Source: Pyricularia pennisetigena
Taxonomy: Eukaryota; Ascomycota; Sordariomycetes; Magnaporthales; Pyriculariaceae
Direction of reading: 5' to 3'
Assembly (NCBI RefSeq): GCF_004337985.1
Contig: NC_043740.1
Span: 1,469,200 to 1,533,199, forward strand
Length of the DNA stretch: 64,000 nt
Shown here one piece after another: positions 1 to 11,200 of this stretch (the first letter of the stretch is position 1; each line of letters opens with the position of its first letter). The notes under the pieces are model-generated. The model ran no database searches, had not been told where the DNA came from, and saw only the letters and a program-made list of their open reading frames with translations. The translations under genes were made by a program, and so were the position numbers.

Positions 1-1528
1 AAAAAAAAAAAAAAACTCTCGTCCCAGAGTATGATCCCTGCAAATTTACAAAAGTGCGGCGTGGATTGCCGGGGTTGGAGACGAATTGAAAACAACCACC
101 TTCGATGCGAGAGTCGTCCTTTCATGCAAACCCCCATCTGATATTCCTGATCTGCGCATCGCTTGAACCCTCGGTAATTTGAGAGCCTCACGATCCGTCG
201 CGCTGCAGTGTACAGTATGGTCGGGCGGGGTTCAGTCCTCTTTGCGCTCGTGACGAACGCCAGTTCAGCCAAAGTCAGTCAGTTAATCCTAGAACTGTCT
301 ATGTCGAAGATACATAGTGATTCGTCATTTCCGACCTTACTTTACCTTAACTAGAACCTAATTCAACAACTAGCACATCTTTCGATACCCGCGCAATGCT
401 CTACCGTCATCACTTACATAACTCCATCACTCTCAGAGGCTTTGTATCAAGGTAAGGGACATCAACGAGTCAGGTTTAGTCCAATATGCCCTCATAAAAC
501 CGTTATTTCTAAACCAGTATAAGTTGGTCATCCTGTCCAAGATCGATCATGCAACATTAGCCCAGCCGACAGGGATGCAGCCGGAGGTGCGCTCTTGCAC
601 AAAAGAAAGTCTATACAAACGGGTAGTCTCACCAGCGACGGCATATTCTCGCGATCGGGAACTTCATCCGGAGTTACTCTAGTAACAACATCCAGCCGAT
701 AACGAAGCATCCCCCGAAAATCCGCCTTGGGCATCCAACTTCCCGTTAACTTTTCGCTCATCGGCTAGCGAGTTGACGTCCTACTTGGTATCTTGACCAG
801 ATAGGGAGTTAGGTGTTTACCTTTGTATACAGCCATGACATGCTGCACCCCTTGTCTACACACGGCTTGACACGCGTAGAAAAGCCATACAAACTTGAAT
901 TGGGGAGGAACTCCGTGGGTATCGCGTTGCAGAACTGTAATTTTGATACTCGCATCATTTGAATCATCTGACTGGCATGTTCCCGTCTACTCCATCCTGT
1001 CAACCACGTTCTAGGCGCACTAATACGTCTGGGTTACCAAGCAAACTATGATGGCTAGCTTTTCTCCTAACAAATCACCATCTCACATATCGTCAAAGAT
1101 GAAGCACATAGCTGCCAACAGAAAGCGAATTTTAAACAAAGCAATGCACTTTTAGGATTATGATGCATTGCGCCAAAATGCAGGATGCTATCTCGTCATC
1201 TTTGGTAACAAAAAAAAAAAAAAAGACTGTTTCGTTTTCCTCCCTCCCGCTAATCCCATGACAGAGAACATCCAGCCTGCGACGGACGGAGGGAACGGCG
1301 TGTGTGTGCTGGTTCCATCTAGGCCATTTCCCTTTGGAAAAATATTCGTTGTTCCGAACAAGCCCCCATTAATCACTCCTCACGAGTTGCTTGCTGTATA
1401 CTTGTGACAAGCCCCGAAGCATCCCAAGAAGAAAAAAAAAAAAAGAATCATCCCATCCCATCCAACAACTCCAAAAAGAATTTTGTTAAAAGATCAAAAC
1501 AATTCTGCTCCCAAGGTCCATACTGTTC
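1..1528. other. Intergenic, no supportable gene
   Basis: No reading frame here has recognisable protein features. It holds A-rich tracts at 1-15 and 1210-1224 (A15), and another just downstream of the cupin-like gene near 1431-1444. The right part is probably the 3' flank of that gene. A weak two-exon micro-ORF at 509-761 was considered and rejected. Confidence 0.6.
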
Positions 1529-2131
1529 CTAACCATCTATATAACCACCGCCGTCGGCAGGCGTTGTAATGGTGCCACCGAGCTCCTCCTCGGTGCAGCT
1601 CCCTTGATGTAGAACCCTGTACCTGCCCAAGCCCTGCCTCCCGTTGGTGATGGGCACCTGCATGACCCCGGTCGGCGTGTCGCCGGGGTAATCGGTGGTA
1701 TGGCCGAGCCTGCTGACGTCTGACGTGTCTGCCGAGACGATCATGCAGCCCCTCCCGCCACCGTTGACCTCGTATGTGCCGTTGCCGTTGGGCAGCGTGA
1801 TGCGTGCCCTGCCCGTCATGAAGACGACGAACTGCAGCCGCGGGGACCGGTGCAGACCCCCGGTCGAGCCCGCCGGGAACATGGCGTAGTTCACCTGCGT
1901 GGCTGACGTAGTGAGCAGCAGCGCCGAGGCGTCGTTCACCCCGGGCGCCGTCACGGACGTGAAGGGTCCGAACTGCCAGCACTCGAGTGTCGAGTCTCCC
2001 CCGGAGGCTGAGATGGCCGTCACGTTGAGCGGTGGCATATTGCTGGTGCCCTGGGCGTTTGCGCATGTGATGGCCTGGTGTAGGAGGATCGGGATCAGGA
2101 GCAATGTCCTGCTCGAAGCATTTGATAACAT
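1529..2131 (-). CDS. Small secreted cupin-like protein
   Basis: Single-exon frame of 200 aa. I start it at the ATG at 2131 because this puts a clean signal peptide at the N-terminus: polar residues, a hydrophobic core LLLIPILL, and a likely cleavage near residue 27 (CANAQ/GTS). An in-frame upstream start at 2212 would bury the signal. The mature part is glycine-, threonine- and serine-rich and has a stretch (LHRSPRLQFVVFMTGRAR) followed by GNGTYEV that looks like the beta strands of a small cupin barrel. Three cysteines remain in the mature protein. No catalytic set can be named. It may be an apoplastic protein or effector candidate, but that is inference. A CT repeat lies in its sense-strand leader. 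Confidence 0.7.
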   Translation of the reverse strand: MLSNASSRTLLLIPILLHQAITCANAQGTSNMPPLNVTAISASGGDSTLECWQFGPFTSVTAPGVNDASALLLTTSATQVNYAMFPAGSTGGLHRSPRLQFVVFMTGRARITLPNGNGTYEVNGGGRGCMIVSADTSDVSRLGHTTDYPGDTPTGVMQVPITNGRQGLGRYRVLHQGSCTEEELGGTITTPADGGGYIDG

Positions 2132-2150
2132 CTTGATGTTTTGTGTGTGA

Positions 2151-2168
2151 GAGAGAGAGAGAGAGAGA
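2151..2168 (+). repeat. GA microsatellite in cupin-like gene leader
   Basis: Eighteen bases of perfect alternating GA on the plus strand, which is a CT tract on the sense strand about 20 nt upstream of the cupin-like start codon. CT-rich leaders are common in fungal 5' UTRs. Confidence 0.85.
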
Positions 2169-3249
2169 TATGGGGGCAGGATTGGCCGTATCTGGGTCTG
2201 CTCAGCGAGCAAACCGATGGCGTTGTCGTCGGCTGTTTCTGGGAGTTTTTGTCAAGTGAATGCTTTCGGGAGGGCCGATTTCTCCCCAAGGGCTTCAGTA
2301 GACTTGAAGAGTGGGTGTGGTTCGTGGGCAAAACTGCAAAGGGCCATGGGGCTTCCTCCACAAACCAGTCCAGGGGCCATGGCCAACTTATACAACTTTG
2401 CCCAAGTTTAAGGTCTCATGTTGGACGACTTCAGATGGGTGACAAGCGCGTCAACCCATCATCATTTCGTCGCGCTCAAACCTTTTTTTGCCTGGTTACG
2501 GCGAACGGCCGGTGTTTTCAGCCGAGGTCGAGCCGTGCAGCGGCGAAGAATCCACGCAACCCCCAATATGCACGCTTCGGCAACGTTGGATAGAAATCAA
2601 TGAACAGATGAGTGAAGCACCAACACCACCACCATCACCACCAACCCCGCGGATGTCCCACGAATTCTAGTCTAATGCGCCTTGAGATCATGTTGCAGCT
2701 GATAAATTGCCGGAAACGGGATGATGTTGCGAGCGCATTGTTTTCGGCCCAGCGCCGAAGACATGCATTTGACTTGGTCGAGTGGCTGGCTCGTGGCGTA
2801 TCGAAAGAAGAAAAAAAAAAAAAACCCGTAACAGAAAGCTGCCTGTCAATACATTGGACTATGTGTCAAACGAAAATAGAAAACCCCAGATCTCTTAACC
2901 TGCCATTGGTAGCAAAGAATGTGGCGCAGCTGTGCCCAGTATTCTGTCCCTTTCCACAAACGCCATTTATACGGAAATTCCCTTGAGTTGCGCTTGACTT
3001 TTCAAATCTTGATCCTTGCTGCGTTGATCATGAATGCCACGCAAAATTCTTCTCGGTTTATTTTACATCTTGTACGGAACGCACACTCACGATCTAAGAA
3101 ACAAAAGAAAACCCCCCCCAAATGTTTGTCAAGGCTGCTGGCAAAAGCTGATGACGACCCAGGCCATTCCGCTCACTCACGGAATTGGCCGGCGAGATAT
3201 GCCGAGCCAGCCTACTGACGCCTCACCTAGATCGTTCGTCGCACCCGAC
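2169..3249. other. Intergenic between cupin-like gene and ERD2
   Basis: Upstream region of the cupin-like gene and 3' flank of ERD2. Open frames here are short, low-complexity or antisense, and none has a domain I recognise. An A-tract lies near 2810-2824. Confidence 0.6.
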
Positions 3250-4137
3250 TTATACAGGCAGCTTGAACTTTTGGCCCTTCCAGACCTTCTGGTAGTATAT
3301 CCAGAAGAAGTCGCTGTACAGAATCGTTTGGATGATGCCCGCCACGACGGCGATGTAGTCGACGCTATGATTGGGCTCGGTGAAGTATCTCCAGATCCAG
3401 TTGGGAATGTAGAGGGCGCGGTACAGTCCCAGCGCAAACAAGTAGTGCGTCGTGATCGTCTCGGCCTCGCCGGTGCGCTGCAGCATGAACAGCTGCGGAA
3501 GGATAGCCACAGACTCGAGCCAGATGCTGAAGGCCCAGAGAATCTCCCACAGAGTCCAGGCGTAGGGGAAAACGATCGCCATTACAAAGGCGCCACCGAG
3601 GAGGTACTGGACGCGGAAAGTGTCGACATTGGGATCGTTGGTGGGCTTGTAAGCAGTGGCCATCAGGTAGATGATGTAGCTTTGTGAGCCAATAAAAAGG
3701 ATCTTAAATACGACGTTGTAGATGCTGGATGTTGAAAAGAGGTCTGAAGGTAATCGGCAAAGTGATTAGCTGGCAGGTCTGGCTAGTCTGGAAACCCATA
3801 CGAGGTGCTCTTGTGTGTTTTGAGACACATCATACCGAGATATCTTGTGATGTAGACCAGTAGGTACAGGCATTGTGACTTGAATGAGATACCAGCGCAG
3901 CTCTGCATTGGAAGAAAAACGGGGTTAGCCAACCGTAGCAGCTCTTGGAGTGGTTAAGCAGGGACGTAGTGCGTGGAACAAACATTGAGCTGCGTCATCT
4001 TGTGCATCAGAATCATGATTGACCCCAAATGGGAGAAGTCCCCTGTGCGCAGTTTGTCATGGTTAGTGATGCTATTCGCATCGCGGTTCTGATGCTAGTG
4101 TGGTTCTCGTACCCAAGACTCTGAAGAGGTTGAGCAT
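3250..4137 (-). CDS. ERD2: ER lumen protein-retaining receptor (HDEL/KDEL receptor)
   Basis: Seven-helix Golgi/ER membrane receptor that returns escaped ER chaperones by binding their HDEL/KDEL tails. I assembled four exons: 4113-4137, 3984-4042, 3836-3902 and 3250-3743, giving 214 aa, close to the family's usual length. Junctions are supported by the family sequence: exon 1 ends in FRVLG, exon 2 reads DFSHLGS...KMTQLN, exon 3 reads SCAGISFKSQ...TRYL, and exon 4 continues DLF. Donors and acceptors are canonical (the third intron has a GCTAATC branch-like site). The first coding exon is only 25 nt. The C-terminus carries basic residues (WKGQKFKLPV) typical of the cytosolic tail. It is divergent from the WLM gene, with about 1 kb between starts. 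Confidence 0.95.
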
Positions 4138-5112
4138 GCTGGGCAGTGTGTTGCTGCTCTTAGCAGCGAAACGAAGTCGAAATCACTTTTGGTTGGCCTG
4201 GTCTGTTCTCAGCGGTGTCGCAGCAATTGAACTGGAGTCTTCCAGGAATGAATATCGCAAGATAGAAGGTTATCGTATTTCTGGGTCGTTTGCAAGATCG
4301 AAGCTTGGATGTTGTTTAAAAGTCCCTGCCCGGCACTTTCCAAAGGAAGAGGACACGAACGCGACTAGCTTCTCATTGGACTGGCGCCTTGTATTGACGC
4401 ACCAAGGAAGAAGCACAGCCAACGGGGCCAGGCACGAGCTGTGGGGCTAGCGGTCCGGGGATCCACTGGCCGCAGCTTCCTTACGTCAATTGCGGATCTC
4501 GACGAATAGGCTCCATTAGTAAAGCAGGGGCTTGGGGAACACTTTCCTCAAAACGAACCATTTATTGAGGAGCTTTTTGATTGATTAGAGGGCACCGTAC
4601 CGCTATTAATAACCGGTACGCAGCAAGCCAGATCGACGTCGATGCAGGTAGGCTGTGCCATTTAAGAGGCTTCTTGCTAACCTTGCTAACATACTAATTA
4701 CAGGTGCATTCCCAAAAAGCCGCATGTCGGGAGTCTCCGCGCTTGACACTCTTAGTCAGTTCTAGATGGGAGGCGATTCGACCGACCGACAAGACAAATT
4801 GAATCCAGCTGACAAAGCACGCCAGGCCTCCGGCGCAGTGGGTGCAATGGAACCTTCGATGCCGGGCCATTAAGGCTGACTTGAGATGACGACTTCTTTT
4901 GGTTCCGTCGCCTCCGAATACATTTGTCAAATTAATTGATGCGCCTTCCTCCGCTTCTTTGTTTTTTTCGTAACTCTCTTCCCTAATATCAAAAGGATTA
5001 GATATAACTGTCCCTGTTCCCTTGTTTCCGTATCTGAGTAGTCGAAACGTCATATACCCATACCCTCGACAAAAAACGATTCTCTATAAACCTACAGCCT
5101 CAGTCAACCCCC
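4138..5112. promoter_or_regulatory. Divergent promoter interval ERD2 / WLM protease
   Basis: Shared upstream region of two divergently transcribed genes. A candidate 5'-UTR intron of the WLM gene lies at 4648-4703 on the plus strand: donor GTAGGC, a GCTAAC branch-like site near the 3' end and acceptor TTACAG, 56 nt long. Open frames here look like chance. Confidence 0.5.
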
Positions 5113-6219
5113 ATGTCAGAAATTCCAGACCAACACATCTCCAGTGACGCGCCGCCGACTAGGACGGGTGCCGGCGCCGATGCCGATGCCACCGACACGA
5201 TTCCGATAACGGTCACCCTCGGCGCCAAATCGACAACCTTCAACCTCCCTGCCACAGGTATCCTCGACGATCTCACGTTCGCCTGCGAGGACTTCTTCGA
5301 CACCCCGGACGACAACCCCAGCTTCAACTGGTCTACACACAAGTTTATCGCGCCGCCGCCGACGGGCCTCGTCAAGGCCGGCGAGCAAGGCACATCCCCA
5401 CTCGCGCCCCTCGCCGGCAAGAAGCTCCGCCTACTGGCCGCCAAACTCTCCGAGCTCGACGCACTGCGCGCGGCCGAGCAGTCCGCTACACGCCGCCGCG
5501 AACGCCGCTCCCGAGCCGTGCCCTCGGCAGCGAGACCGCACCGCACCACCGCCCGCCGGCCGGGCGACGACGTGTACACGTTCCTCTCTATCCGGCCGCT
5601 GCCCTACCTTCCCCGGCCGGAGCGGTCGCAGGCGCTGCTGGAGCGGGTGGCCAACGACCGGGGGATCCGGGAGTCGATGCGGCGGCGCAAGTTCACCGTC
5701 GGGCTGCTGACCGAGATGGACCCGGCCGCGCACACGGACGTGTCGCACGACGGCGTCGGCCGTACCCTGGGCCTGAACCGCAACAAAGGCGAGGTCATCG
5801 AGCTGCGCCTGCGCACCGACGCTGGCGACGGCTACCGCGACTACAAGACCATCCGCAAGACACTGTGCCACGAGCTCGCCCACAACGTCCACGGGCCCCA
5901 CGACAGGAACTTTTGGGACCTGTGCCACGCCATCGAGCGCGAGGTCGAGGCCGAGGACTGGAGCACAAAGGGCGGCCGGACCGTCGGCGACGGTCCCGGC
6001 TTTGACGAAACCGCAAACGACGAGGACTATGCGCCGGATCATGGAGGTTGGACCGGCGGCGAGTTTGTGCTCGGTGGCGGCGGCGGTGGTGGTCCGGCAG
6101 GCGCCTCGCAAGTCTCGTTGACTCGGAGAGAGATTTTGGCAAAGGCGGCCGAGGAACGGATGCGCCGCATGAATCAGGAGGGTCGAGATGGTGAGAAAGG
6201 TGGTGAGGGTCGAAGCTGA
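5113..6219 (+). CDS. Ubiquitin-like / WLM-domain metalloprotease (Wss1-related)
   Basis: Intronless, 368 aa. Residues about 29-112 look like a ubiquitin-like fold (PITVTLGAKSTTFNLP...GKKLRLLAAK). Residues about 150-285 form a WLM domain with the zinc-protease signature HELAH at 253-257 followed by H263-D264, so all three expected metal-ligand histidines and the catalytic Glu254 are present. WLM proteins related to yeast Wss1 act with ubiquitin/SUMO and Cdc48 on DNA-protein crosslinks; this architecture, with a ubiquitin-like domain in front of WLM, matches a separate fungal/plant branch whose exact substrate is less clear. The C-terminus is glycine-rich then charged. The start at 5113 is the first ATG and precedes the ubiquitin-like fold by about 28 residues. 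Confidence 0.88.
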   Translation: MSEIPDQHISSDAPPTRTGAGADADATDTIPITVTLGAKSTTFNLPATGILDDLTFACEDFFDTPDDNPSFNWSTHKFIAPPPTGLVKAGEQGTSPLAPLAGKKLRLLAAKLSELDALRAAEQSATRRRERRSRAVPSAARPHRTTARRPGDDVYTFLSIRPLPYLPRPERSQALLERVANDRGIRESMRRRKFTVGLLTEMDPAAHTDVSHDGVGRTLGLNRNKGEVIELRLRTDAGDGYRDYKTIRKTLCHELAHNVHGPHDRNFWDLCHAIEREVEAEDWSTKGGRTVGDGPGFDETANDEDYAPDHGGWTGGEFVLGGGGGGGPAGASQVSLTRREILAKAAEERMRRMNQEGRDGEKGGEGRS

Positions 6220-7263
6220 GCCCAGAGTCTTAGCATCTGGTGCAGTTGACCAGTGCTTGTGCGTGGCGGATAAGTCTATTCAGCATGGACGCTCCAGCCC
6301 AAACCTATGACTTTGTTTATTTGTTATTTATTCTTCTTTGTTTAAGACTAGCATCTACATCTATAGCATAGCGATTGAAAACTTGGCAGGGTAGAAGCAT
6401 AGCAAATACGTAATCGGAGCGTCGTCATTGTGATTGGCACTTTTAGTATCATACATTTTCAGAAATGTTCATCTTGTGATATATTAGCATACTAAGCATC
6501 ATGTGCCTCAACAAGATATACGGGTCATGGAGTGGTGCTTGGCCAAGCGCATATCAGCTCTTTATGTGGTTTATCTGACCGGATTGAAGAACCCATCTAT
6601 ATCTCTATATTGTCAGAATCCAGCAGATCAGGGGCAAAGGTATGGGTTGCGAGCACCCGGTGATAATCCTTGCCACTCGCAGATATTCTTTCAATCGCGC
6701 GAGCACACAGCCCATCCTAGGAACTTTGTACATGTATATCCTCATCCTTCGAAAAGGGAAAACATATACGGAAAGATACCCCACCCTGGCCCAACCGGCA
6801 CAGAAGACGCTAAATATGCCCGAACCAGGGTCTTCAAGTACAAAAGAGATTAGAAACAAAAGTGAAAAAGGTGTATGCAAATGCTATGTCCATGCTGTTC
6901 TCTGTTGTGCATTGGCTTTGATGCTGATGAAAGAACCGGTTGGTGACAGATCCAACAAACAATTAACGCCATGTAAATGCTCATGTTCGGTTGACGCCAT
7001 TTTCTCAGCCAAGATGGAGATCTGACGCTCGCACCTGGTGGTTATTTCTTCCCCTTGGCTCGACGTAGCTGATCCCATCAGTGATCGCAAGATTCAACGT
7101 CGAGATGGGTGTGCCCGACCCCAGGTCATGGTATGTCGCTTCGGTGGCGACGCTTGTTGGAGAGGCCCAGCGTGGGCCATTTATTGGTTTGAGAATGCGC
7201 TTGGCAACGGACAAGAGAAGTTTGCCCCGTAGGAACCAAGTACACAGGTGTAGTATATCAGGG
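6220..7263. other. Convergent 3' region, WLM protease / LicD protein
   Basis: Tail-to-tail interval of about 1 kb. It is AT-rich around 6300-6500, consistent with 3' UTR sequence. The short frames at 6500-7340 have no domain features and no intron context that would make a gene. Confidence 0.6.
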
Positions 7264-8271
7264 TTAAGCTTTAGGGTCGTCGGGCTTCTGCACCCGGATC
7301 CATTCCTTGAGATCGGGCTCCCAGCGATGACTGTGAGATGAGCAGGTCAGCATATGTCCAGTTGAACCATCTCCCGGTCACAAGCTTTACACTGAGACTT
7401 ACCCCATAAACTCGGTAGTTACCAAGCTTTTCATGCCATACTCTTCAGTAAGAATACGATCGAAGCTATACGGAATAGTGGCTGGCACGCCCTCAAACTC
7501 GGACTCTCGCATCGGGTACAGATCGCGCGTTCGGTATCGGTGGTAGTTCTTGCAACTCCAGATGCCCGGGCTCTTTCCAGGCTCACGCTCAGCCAGTCCG
7601 GTGATGTCGACGAACATGCCATTAGACATGTCGATCCAGCGTGCATCGATGACGTTCATACCGTCGTTGCGATCCCGCTCGATGTGGTGCGGGTTGATAT
7701 CCAGGAGATACGTCTTGTTGTGCGTCTGACCGTCAACGGGATCAACGTACGAGTACTCGTGGGTGGTTCTGTTGTAATGCTTGCCTAGGTAGTAAAGGGT
7801 CGCGCTTGAGACCTGAACGTCCAGGTCGTAATCCCAAGGCATGATGCGCCCATTCCACCACCAGCCGAGGAGAGTGCCATGCGCTATCCATGTCTCGATA
7901 CCGAGTTCTCTGAAGACAGTCAAATAGCTTCGAATCAAGTGTCGTAATGCTGGCCGGTGCTCCTCGTAGGGTACTAATTCCTTGAAGTACCGAATGTCGT
8001 AGTGGCCCAGGACCTCATCACCGCCAGGCTCGTGGAAGTACTTGTTATCTTTCGGCTTCTCCTTTGGCGTCTGTTCTTTTACCTCCTCCTTCTTCTCTCC
8101 CGTCTGTACTTTTGCTACTGCAGCTGGGGCATGAGCTCCTGAAGTCGCTGGCGCTGATGCAGGCTCTTCTGCTCGCAACACCTTTCCTAAACGAGGCTGG
8201 TCTGGTTGTGGAAGCGCTGCTGTGACCTGCAGTAAAGGTAATAGAAGGGCGAGACTGTTTGATAGTTTCAT
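7264..8271 (-). CDS. Secreted LicD-family protein
   Basis: Two exons, 7403-8271 and 7264-7330, joined in phase across a 72-nt intron (donor GTAAGT), giving 311 aa. The splice restores the continuous ending FMGHRWEPDLKEW...KPDDPKA. Residues 1-20 are a signal peptide. Residues 21-80 are a low-complexity Ala/Pro/Lys linker. From about 90 the LicD domain follows: HGTLLGWWWNG at 131-141 and an acidic D147-Y-D149-L-D151 cluster, the metal-binding motif of the LicD/fukutin nucleotidyltransferase-like fold. LicD relatives transfer phosphocholine, ribitol phosphate or mannosyl phosphate to glycans, and in fungi Mnn4 is related. I infer a lumenal glycan-modifying role; substrate and enzymatic activity cannot be read from sequence. 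Confidence 0.88.
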
Positions 8272-11200
8272 TGTGGCGGATTGTGAATGTGTATGAAGCC
8301 AGGAGGATCTGATCCCTTCGCCTGATCAAGGAATCAGAAGACGGGAGATCCAAGTATGCGTTCAGAAAGTTGCCCGCCCTGTGTGGGTCGACGTTTTGTA
8401 GGCGAGGCCAGTTGGGGTGCTACAAACGTAGCGATTTTCGTCCGAGAAAGCCGCTGAAGGGTTATCGACCAAACAAAAAAAACAAGACAAACAAAAAAAC
8501 GAATATGGAGAGGTGAAGCAGGTCAATGAATAGGCTGAGAGGTAGATATCAATGGTAGTCAAAAGAGTGACATGCCACGCAAGGGTGGCGAAAGGTAGAA
8601 AAAGAGTTCAAACTGGTGTCGCGTGATGTTCAAAAAGGGTTCGGGATATCTCCAGAAAAAAAAAGATAATGTGACCCTCTCCAATATATGATGTCAAAAA
8701 CAGCAAGGCCGGCCGAGTCAACCCGTTTCTGTAGGCGATGGCTCCTTCCCGTTCGAGACCAGTCTAATGCCGTGCAAGTGTTGTAGATATGGGCTGTCGA
8801 AGTTGGGTCTAAGAGTAGGTTAAGGGGGTCCTCGTGTCTGTTTTTTCTTCGGGTACGGGAACTAACAAAACAGTAGTATGAACTAAGAATAAGGTAGATA
8901 GATTCATCTGCTGCCACATTCAGGTCGCGGAAGAGTTGGCTTTTTACTAAAGTCGCCCAGGGAGCCCTTGAAACGACCACAACGCCAAGATCTTAACCCG
9001 GTCAGGCCAGCGGAGCAGCCAAGGCGGGAAAGAGAGATATGTTGCGGATCCGAGTTCCTCTACAGTAAAGAGGTGAGTTGGCGGGAAGGAATGGTGAGGT
9101 ACCTAGAGATGATCTCCTCAGTTTTTCACATACCGTACGCACAGTATTCCGAGTGGGTAGGCTTATGACTTCTGCACCCTAGCTAGCCACACCGCGAATA
9201 CCGCATACAACATCACGGTCAAAGTGTACATTGTTCCCTCAACTATCCATCCTGCGTATTACGTACCTATGGTAGACTCAGCCCAGCCTCACAAGCCCCT
9301 TTGGAAAGTCAGAACGAAGCATGGTAGATAGGGAAAGGAGAAGAAGTTGACAAGGCTTGCGTCGACCGCATCACGTCAATCTAGACCATTGCCCGCCCGC
9401 AAACCGATCCGTTCTTTGTTTGCGACTGGGGGTCTCCATGCTCCAATTTGATATGTACATAGTAATTAACGTTTGCTTCCTGACCATTGCCGGTACAGTG
9501 AATGGTACCTTAAAGAGAGTTAAAAAAAAAAAACGGGGAGCAGGAGATTTGAGCGCTGAACCTCATTTCAATGCCTGTTGGGTTGCAACCTCCTTCCTAC
9601 CTGACACTTAGCTCGCACTGTGACACGGCAGGTACGCACCTAATTTGTAAGATGCATCCAAGTGATTAAAGGTTCCAAACAAACGTCGAACATTTTAGCT
9701 CTTGGCGCCATGGGTTGCCGATTAGCCGTCCACACGCCTCCCCATCGGGCTGCAGCTTCTGCCATACCCCGAGCCCTACCGCATCAGACCAGTCATTCCA
9801 TCGCCCATCGCCATTGCAAGCTAGTATCCTGTACCTAGATTCTTTTTTAAGGTATCTACGTAACCCATGGTGATCTCAAACACAGCTGGCCAAAAATCAG
9901 CCACCCAAGGCACCAAAAGAAAGGCGGAAAACGCAACTGAGAAATCAAGTCGGTCAGAACGACGTATGTGGGTCTCTGAGCAAAGGAACGAACGGGTGTT
10001 GAGTTAGACTTGGCCCGGTCGCGAGTGTATCCCTGGGGCCCCTGTGGCATGAGCCTGTCACCCAATCGCGTTCTGGAAATTTAAACAGTTTTGTTCTTTT
10101 ATTTGTGCTCCTACATAGTAAACTGTCAGCGGCTTGGTTTCTGAGGTTCTATCCCCTGAGCTTATCAGTTCGTTCCGTCTTGAGTTTAGTCTGGACAGGC
10201 TGCAGCTCAACTTAGAGTTCGGACTTTTGATGAACCAAAATATTATCGGATCGTACCGTAATTCATCGAACACATTGGTTCAGGAACTCCATATCAACTA
10301 GCTACGCCCATTCTTGTTCCCAATCCGCCTCTTCTTGCTGTCAAGCTAAAATATTAGCCAGGGTACGTATGCTGGCTGCTAGCATTACTACGGTGTAGCC
10401 GGTAGCGCCGGTAGCGCCGCCCAGCCCTGGCCTGGTCCTGTCCACGCGTCCTTTCCCCAAAATCCATCTTGGCCCGCCCCCACCACGGCATAGAGGCTGC
10501 AGATTTTTGCTGCGTCATGGACAGGAGGAGGCCAGCATCACAGTAGTTGCATTCTCGATTTAACACTACTGCACCTCTCCGCCAGCATAGAGGATAGGCA
10601 GAAGCAGTCAGCTCATGAGATGTGCCGATCTACCGTCCTGTCAAAATAGGCAATTCTCTGGGGTTTCACTCGTTTCTTATTTTTGAAGAGCCCTACTTAT
10701 TTGTTAATGTCAAATGTGCAAGAAAACATCAGCCTACATTCAGGGATGACAGCTCGCCCGTTGTACAGCAGACATTAAGCGTGATTAAAACCATAACCGA
10801 CAACCAGCGATCAACCCTGTAACCCTAGGGTGGTAGTTGCCCCCTCATTCCGAGTGAGCATTGACACACACGAGAGAGAGAGAAAAAAAAAAAAAAACAA
10901 TGGGAATGTTGCCCAGAAAAAGCCCAGAAGCCCCAAGACGCAGGAAAGCAAACTTGGATGGCTTGGTAGTACCCCACATGAACGAACCCCTTGCTTACAT
11001 TTTTGAGCCTCGCTTCAGTGCCGTTTACCCGTGGGCCGCTGGATCCCACATTCCGCGATAAAGCTGGATTTTAGCTTCTGCTACGGTAGCGGCAGCAGGG
11101 GTACCTTGCAAAGCTTGCGTGGCCCCAGTCCTGACGACACTGAGCATGAAGGGAACAAAAGAAAGAAAAGAATGTCACAGGGAGTTACTATTAACGCCCG

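Noticed and set aside
509..761. Minus-strand two-exon micro-ORF (633-761 and 509-532) giving 50 aa with canonical GTGAGA and ACAG sites
   Set aside because: Too short, no recognisable domain, and splice sites of this quality occur by chance. cDNA evidence would be needed.
4694..5053. 119-aa minus-strand frame upstream of the WLM gene
   Set aside because: No recognisable features; overlaps the promoter and likely leader of the WLM gene.
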